Shown in pieces: positions 57,299 through 64,000 of a DNA stretch of 64,000 bases. This DNA is from Pseudopithomyces maydicus (lineage: Eukaryota > Ascomycota > Dothideomycetes > Pleosporales > Didymosphaeriaceae), in NCBI GenBank assembly GCA_026873275.1, contig JANTUC010000006.1, positions 1,612,001 through 1,676,000 of the forward strand, read 5' to 3'. How positions within the stretch are numbered: position 1 is the first letter of the stretch; each line of letters starts with the position of its first letter. The notes beneath the pieces are model-generated. The model did no database searches. It saw only the letters and a program-made list of their open reading frames with translations, and was not told the origin of the DNA. The translations under genes were made by a program, and so were the position numbers.

Positions 57299-60200
57299 GA
57301 TCATCTTGTATGTAGCCCTCTGATGGCGATGCGATCATTCCCTTTTCAAAATTGTTTGCGCGTATCGTCGTCGCGTCATCACGTGCCGAGCTAGGGTCCA
57401 CTCCACGGGTCCGGTCCGCGGGTCCAGGGTTCTGAAGACGTCAGATGTGCTCATTCCATCTAGACCATGTCGTCACCTCATTTTCATACACCTTTATTCC
57501 CAAAGCCTCATGAGGCTTTCCCCCTCCGGAACCATAAAGACAGCTGCACGACCGTGGTTGTAATTGTCCAGGTATGTCTTGACTCTGTAGCAACCGCCGC
57601 ATGACGGACACGAGAGTAGCGTGTGTGAGCGTCATCGATAAGCCAGACTGCTCTTTTTCATTCCCTCTACCTTGCACTTCGTCCTAAATGTAGAGTTCGC
57701 TCTCCCATGGTTTGCTGCTTGAACGGTACCTGGGTATCCCCAAACAGCTGTCCAATAGAGTCAGTCATATGCCACCCGCAAAGCGCTGAGCAATGCACTA
57801 GATTAATCCATGAAAGCAACTCGCGATTCCGATACTGGCTCAAAGATCTACGCAGCTATATACTGTTTGTGATTCTGCCTTCAATGACAGCTTGTTAGGA
57901 ACTGCACGCTCCCTTTCAGACCTATGGGGCACTGATATCATATCAAAAAGATCAGCCTTATCATTGTGTCGCCACTTTTAATTACATTACGTGCCAACCA
58001 TACTATTCACTCGAGTGTGGAGTTGGTTGATGGACATGTTTACGACTATCAACACGTTGGCCATTTCAGTCCTTCATTCGCTTCCCCTGCATAAAGCTGC
58101 ATCTGGAGTCAACATAAAATGAACTACTGTTCTCTTGCTTGACAAACCCTCCGAGTCTGCTCTTTACAATGTATAAATACGAAGGCACCCATTTCTTGTC
58201 ACGGAACTCAGTGGAAGGAAAGCTTGAGCCTCTGAACAACGGTGCAACGTGCTGCTCGGCCCTAAATTGTATAACGCATGAAGATATTGTCCCAATAGCC
58301 AGTAAAAGTCCGAGCTCGCGTGCGCGAGCAAAGTGTGACAACGGTATGCTACAATCTGCGGAATTATATCTGATAGGTCCACCTGCAGTGCCCTGCCTTT
58401 AATCCAGATGGTTCAAATGGTGGCTTATACAGGAGTGCGTCATGCGTGACCAGCTGAACATACCCAAGCATCGTTCTTATCGAGCGCTAAATCGAGTTTG
58501 CGCTTCGTCAATGACCACACTGGCGAAATCTAGAGACTAATATTCTTGGCGCCTGGCTTTTAGTCTTCAATTTACGCACAACCGCATATACCGTACTTAT
58601 CTGCGTAACACGATCCCGTTCCTGGGCTACTGACTCATTGGGAGCTCTTGAGCGGCGATCACCAGCATTGTCAGCCACTATTCAATAGGCTTGTCTAGGC
58701 CGATCCCTCAGCTGGAAGCGGGCCGATTGGGTAAATTCGCAGCTTCGAGCTCAAGACGATTGACATCATGCAGATTGCTAGTGATGATGTGCTTGCTGTA
58801 TCTATAGAGTTTCTGATTGTTGTCTACTATGCTCAAAGACAAAAGACACCTGCTTGATCACTTAGCACGTATGAATACCTAGCTATGGTTGCGGAGAGAC
58901 AGGGGTAAAAGGGATTGCTTAGTGACGCGGCTCATTATATTCCAAATGTCTGTGTGTATATCAAAAAGACGTGAGAGCCAGCGTGCCGGGGAGGTTAGTG
59001 AAGTTTCCGTTTTTTTCAAGGGTGGAGAATGCTGAATTATGCAGGCACTTGACTCAAGACGACGCTGAGGTCCTGGGTTCTCACCACGTGCGACTACACC
59101 AGCTAATTTAGTACATTGTGAGGCGGGATGGTCCAAGCATAAAAGCGCCGACCGACGTGGGAAATCGTCGGCTATGAGCAATGACCACACGGAGTCTTCC
59201 GCTGGAATGTTCAATAACCCTACCCATCTACCTCATTTGCGGGCATCTGCATGGTTCTGAGGCGGGTAGGTATCGGTTTCTGAGCTGAGACGATATTCCG
59301 TCGGGTCAGTTCAACTGAGGTCTTCCTTGATTGCGCCTCAACGAACACGGGACGGTGATGCGTTTGCAATTTTATCCTGGTCAACCACCATATTTGGTAA
59401 AGAGTAGCCCAGGTTGTGTAAGAGGCCATCCCATTTAAGTATACCGACGCACCACTGCACCGTTGCACTGGAATCTGGCATTGATACCCTTGACTGATAT
59501 TTCGTAATGACAATATATCGATGCGGCTGTTTTGGAACGTTGCTAATCACCGCAATCCAGAACAAGACTGACCCTCGATCTTGACCTAGATGCCCACACA
59601 TGTACTCAGACCATGGCCATCGAAAATCATCATAGCTCAATCTACCAAGCTATCTAGCAATATCACTATTGGTGGTGATACACAGCTCAATGCATCCATC
59701 CTTGGAAGATGCAGGATCTCGTGCTGCCGCCCACGCCAGCATTCGCGCTTCTATGCAGCCGTGCGCCACGCGTCAGACACTAAACTTCATGTTGTGGCTA
59801 GGAGAACAGCACGGATCTTGTAACGGGTTGCCTCATAATAGGCGGTGGGTTTGTGACCCGTAAGTCTGGGATGAGAGGAGGGAGGGGTCAGGGCACATTG
59901 CAAGTGTATCCCAGGCATGGCATGACGGACGCGGCGATTCCCGCGGGTCTACAGAGAGTCGTTTAGCGCTCTTAGTATTGGCTGTGCTTTCAAAAATGAT
60001 TCATTCAGAAATGTATGGGGTCATTCGTCGTGTTGACTCGACACCTTTTTCATCAAATCACAAAACATGGGGTCATACAGCAATAACCTAGCGTTTTTTT
60101 CTAGTGCTCAGATCTCAGTTTTCTTTCCAGAACGATATAGAGAGAAACTTTCTCAGGTGTGTAGTTTTGCCGTTGATTATCTCGATCTATTGTAGAACCA

Positions 60201-61426
60201 ACGCTCCTGGTTATTAAGTGCTCTTCCAAACCACAGTCGTTGCTAAAGATCAATGAACTGTTTCAATGAGCACCCAATAGAGTGTGGACATTGAAGATGT
60301 CTGCAGGCGATTGGAATGACTCGATCCGGTATCGTCAACTGGCGTTCGGTTATCTATGAACACCTACATGGATGACTATGAACACTGGACTGATGATGCA
60401 TATATACGACAAAATAATGAGGCAAATACAAAATCTTGAAATCTGCATAGTTTGAATGAATGTACCATAGAATAATTACATTGCAACTATTGGCTCAACG
60501 ATCGTCCTCATGGATTTCTGATCTGCCAAAAAAAAAACACTCTTCAGTACTATTAGATGGCAATGTAAAGTAAGATGAGTACAAGTAAGCCACAATCAGG
60601 TATGGCGTATCGATAGAATTTAGCACGCGTGAGAGAGGGTGCTCAATGTTCCGAAAGCAACTCAACGGTCTTCTTGAGTTTGCCTAAACGATTATCCTCG
60701 GTGTTTGAGGCACATTCATTCTCTGCCCAAACCTTCAATCGGTTTGATTTCTGTGCTGGAACATGTGGTTTGTTCCGGTGAGATATAATGTAGGCTCATG
60801 ATGTGCTACTGCGTATGGGAGGCTATTTGTTTACTATTTTCTGCCTGGCTAGATGTGCAAGTATCTAGTTAACGGGATTGAAATGGCCTAGGAACACGAA
60901 CATCATCATCTCTTCGTAAACCAAAAAATTAGTAATGTATGATACATGTATATATTAATTCAGCAAACTCTGTATGCGACAAATGAAGCCCAGAAAAATC
61001 CATATACGCCCCAGGGCACTTAGGTGGCTTGAAAAATTGCCGAATCATAACTCTGTAGGCATACACGGCACACACACATATATATTGTTCTGTATAGTGA
61101 TAGGTACATGTACATGTGTAACCATGTGTAATGAAATTTGGGGGGCAATGTTGCTATTGAATAGAATGTACACACATGTAGTTTATAATGGGTGATAGAG
61201 GTGGGTAGACTAATAGTCAAACTATCTCTCAAGCAGGTGAGAGGGAAAAGAGGTGTTCTGGGGCACTCTGACGTAAGTGAGTGAGCCCGCGTAGAGTGAT
61301 CACGTGGAAGTGGCCCTAGCGCGAACGCGCTCAGCGCGACTTTCTTTGCGACGTCGCGTTCAACGCAGCCTGAGCCGCTCTACGTCAACAGGTCCACATC
61401 CACTCCAAACCCTTCTACCAGCCGAG

Positions 61427-63353
61427 ATGTAAGTTGGGAAATCGCATAGCGCTGCCGCATCACCTGCGACACTGAACTGATGATCAATAGGGAAGCCTTC
61501 AACGACATCTATCTCAACTTCTCAAAGAAGAACGGTGTGACACGTTTTGCGGAATCCGGCTTCGGTTGGAAGCCTGCGAGTGGCGGCGACGGCAGCAACT
61601 TTACCCTCGATGCTTCGCAAATAGTGTCTGCACAATGGAGCCGTGCCGCTCGAGGCTGGGAGATCAAGGTGCTTTCAAAGGACCGTAAAGACTCGGTCAT
61701 CCAACTTGATGGGTTCAAGCAAGATGTACGATGGCAAACCGAAATTCACGGGGCACTGCTTACACGCATAGGACTATGACCGCATCGCGAAGCTTTTCAA
61801 GCTCTGGTACAGCGTCAATCTCGAGAGCAAGGAGCATGCGCTCCGTGGCTGGAACTGGGGCAAGGCTGAGTTCGGAAAGGCCGAGCTGTCTTTCAATGTC
61901 GCCAATCGCCCTGCATTTGAGGTCCCGTATACCGAAATCTCCAACACAAACCTGGCGGGCAAGAACGAGGTAGCGGTCGACTTCTCCGCCCCCACCGACA
62001 ACGGCTCTGATACAAATGGACATCTGGGGGGAGCTAGGTTTCGCGGAAAGAAAGTGACCGGTGCGAAGGACCAACTCGTCGAGATGCGCTTCTATATTCC
62101 CGGCGTGGCATCCAAGAAAGAGAAGAACGAGGACGGCGAGGAAATTGAAGATGGCGAACAAGGCGACGAGCAGAACGCCGCCAATCTGTTCTACGAAACC
62201 TTGATAGAGAAGGCCGAGATTGGAGAGGTTGCAGGTGACACATTCGCCACATTCTTGGAGATATTACACCTGACACCCCGTGGACGTTTTGACATCGACA
62301 TGTACGAGAGCTCTTTCCGGTTGCGCGGCAAGACATATGACTACAAGATTCAGTTTGACCACATCAAGAAGTTCATGCTGCTTCCCAAACCCGACGATAT
62401 GCATTCTCTTATCGTCATTGGCTTGGATCCGCCGCTGCGCCAGGGTCAAACGCGATATCCATTCCTGGTCATGCAGTTCAAGCGCGACGAGGAAGTCAAC
62501 TTGGACCTTAATATGAAAGAGGACCTACTCGAGACAAAGTACAAGGACAAGCTCCAACCACATTATGAGGCTCCCATCTCCGTTGTCATCTCCGACATTT
62601 TCAAGGGACTTAGTGGAAAGCGCATCACTCGGCCATCCCGAGACTTTATCAGTCACCACGAGCAATCTGGCGTCAAATGTTCCATCAAGGCTAACGAGGG
62701 GCATCTATTCTGCTTGGACAAAGCGTTCATGTTTGTTCCAAAACCAGCCACCTATATCAGCATGGATTCCATCGCCTCAGTGACGATGAGCCGCGTTGGA
62801 GGGGCAATGGCTGCGAGCCGCACATTCGATATCACATTTACCATGAAAAGTGGTCAGAACGAACATCAGTTCTCAAACATAAACCGGTACGTGGTTACAG
62901 CCAGCCACCCTGATGTGTATAGCTAACACATGCTGCAGCGAGGAACAGCAGCCACTGGAGAACTTCTTCCGTGCAAAAGGTATCAAGACCAAGAACGAAA
63001 TGGCTGATGATGTAAGTGGTAGCCATGGCACGTGGACTCGTGGGTAGATAAGCTAACGGGTCCTCCCATAGTCTGGTGCGATCCTTGCCGCAGCGCTCCA
63101 GGACGAAGACCTCGCTTCTAGTGACGGTGAAGTCGCCAATCGTGGAAGCGCCGACGAAGACGACGAGAGTATCGACGAAGACTTCAAGACGGAGTCTGAG
63201 TCTGAAGTGGGAGAAGAGTTCGACGAGAATCACGAGAGCAGCGACGATAGCGACGAGGAAATGGCCGATGCGGACGGTGACGGCGACAGCGACGCGCCAG
63301 CTGAAGAGGATCTCGCGGAACGTCCGAAGAAGAAGCAGAAGATGGCGAAATGA
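61427..63353 (+). CDS. POB3: FACT complex subunit POB3 (SSRP1 family)
   Basis: Histone chaperone subunit that works with SPT16 to move nucleosomes during transcription and replication. Five exons: 61427-61428 (AT only), 61491-61725, 61772-62886, 62939-63011 and 63072-63353; phases agree, 568 residues. The start codon is split: AT precedes a GTAAGT donor and the next exon begins with G after AATAG, giving MEAFNDIYLNFSKKNG, which matches the usual Pob3 N-terminus. No in-frame ATG is available earlier in exon 2. An N-terminal PH-like domain, the SSRP1 middle domain (YIPGVASKKEKNEDG, FATFLEILHLTPRGRFDID, YDYKIQFDHIKKFMLLPKPD) and the second PH repeat (HEQSGVKCSIKANEGHLF) follow. The tail is acidic and ends in a basic PKKKQKMAK. 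There is no HMG box, as expected for fungal POB3. Confidence 0.95.
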
Positions 63354-64000
63354 TGATCTTTCCCCAGTGCAGTGTCGGCGTGTAGGGCGGTGACGACAAT
63401 GCCGAGTGCTTCCGCCGATTTTCCAGAAGTCTTTGATCCGAAACCGAAGGCTGTTTGCCATTTGCGATTACCTGGGTGAGGCGTGTGCACCGTTGGTGGT
63501 GGCGCGGCGTAGAGGCACTGATGGCCACTGGCGACAACTCCGAACTGCGCCATTAGATGCGGTCGCTTGACCAGGCTCCCTGGAAGACGTGCATGTAGTT
63601 AAGGGGGTCAGTCTGGTCTCGAAATTAAGTTTGGAACGCTAGGGAAGGGCTTGAGGTAGCGGTAAATACCATCGGCGATACTCCGGAGAACTCCCACGTG
63701 CATAAATCTCGCTAGTGATGCATGTGCGGCGCCAACTCGGCCGGTGAATTGAAAACTTGTGTTCGAACCTCCGTGCGCATCGGTGCCCATCCGTGCCAGC
63801 CCCAGACCAGACAAGCCATCCGCGACTCAGCCTGACGTCTCTCTCGCGCTAACTAGGCAAAGGCCGTCGCGGCCACCTGCTCGATGGTGTGCTGCTAAAA
63901 CTTGAGGAAAGTGGATCTTAGCGTGAACCATCCAGACCCCGCATTCACCGTGGGTGCAGCACTGTAACGACACCGTTGCCATGTTTACCTACATATACCA
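63354..64000. other. Right-edge intergenic sequence
   Basis: 3' flank of POB3 and beyond; only short overlapping frames, nothing recognised. Confidence 0.45.

Larger units (their letters stand above)
55586..61426. other. Gene-poor 5.8-kb region
   Basis: No supported protein gene: frames are all under about 125 codons, overlap on both strands and have no domains. Contains a GGGGC run at 56711-56731 and a 32-bp repeat at 57213-57298. A/T tracts near 55981-56010 may belong to the 3' end of the small CxxC gene. No tRNA or rRNA was recognised by eye. Confidence 0.45.

Noticed and set aside
1..64000. Mobile elements such as Starship captains, LTRs or DNA transposases, and CRISPR-like arrays
   Set aside because: No tyrosine recombinase (DUF3435-type), reverse transcriptase, integrase or DDE motifs, and no regular spaced repeats were found in any frame. 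The AT-rich block is the only possible remnant.

Overview
This is a stretch of nuclear DNA from a filamentous ascomycete fungus. The genes carry short introns of about 45-80 nt with GTRNGT-like donors and CTNAY-like branch sites. The gene content is typical of Pezizomycotina: an AA9 polysaccharide monooxygenase, a WSC-domain glyoxal-oxidase-like protein, a GH16 glucanase, HET-domain proteins and a filamentous-fungus GT2 glycosyltransferase. A Dothideomycete (Pleosporales-like) is my best guess from overall resemblance, but nothing here proves it. I see no viral, plasmid, CRISPR or bacterial element.

Layout. 0-15 kb is accessory in character: a partial AA9 LPMO gene at the left edge (minus); a broken HET-domain gene (3.6-5.3 kb, minus) whose core domain is deleted; an AT-rich, possibly RIP-decayed block (about 5.3-6.2 kb); then two co-oriented genes (7.8-14.4 kb, plus) coding for large proteins I cannot assign to a characterised family. 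The second of these carries an in-frame stop. 16-23 kb holds two minus-strand genes acting on the cell wall or carbohydrates: a four-WSC glyoxal oxidase and a membrane-anchored GH16. 24.8-28.1 kb is a nine-exon membrane GT2.

30-44 kb is a denser housekeeping block: a PIN-like/RGG protein, translin, PIG-M (GPI mannosyltransferase I), a complete HET-domain gene, glycerophosphocholine acyltransferase (GPC1) and cohesin SMC1. 46.9-53 kb holds two uncharacterised low-complexity/coiled-coil proteins and 6-phosphogluconolactonase. 53-61.4 kb is gene-poor apart from a small CxxC protein, and has several tandem repeats and a GGGGC run. The FACT subunit POB3 is at 61.4-63.4 kb.

Two cross-cutting observations matter for using this annotation. 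First, six breaks in otherwise conserved reading frames all sit on homopolymer runs and are all repaired by adding one base. This points to systematic under-calling of homopolymers in the assembly rather than six independent mutations. Second, POB3 appears to have its ATG split by an intron (AT|G), and two genes (translin, 6-phosphogluconolactonase) have 18-nt exons, so automated models of these genes are likely to be wrong at the 5' end.
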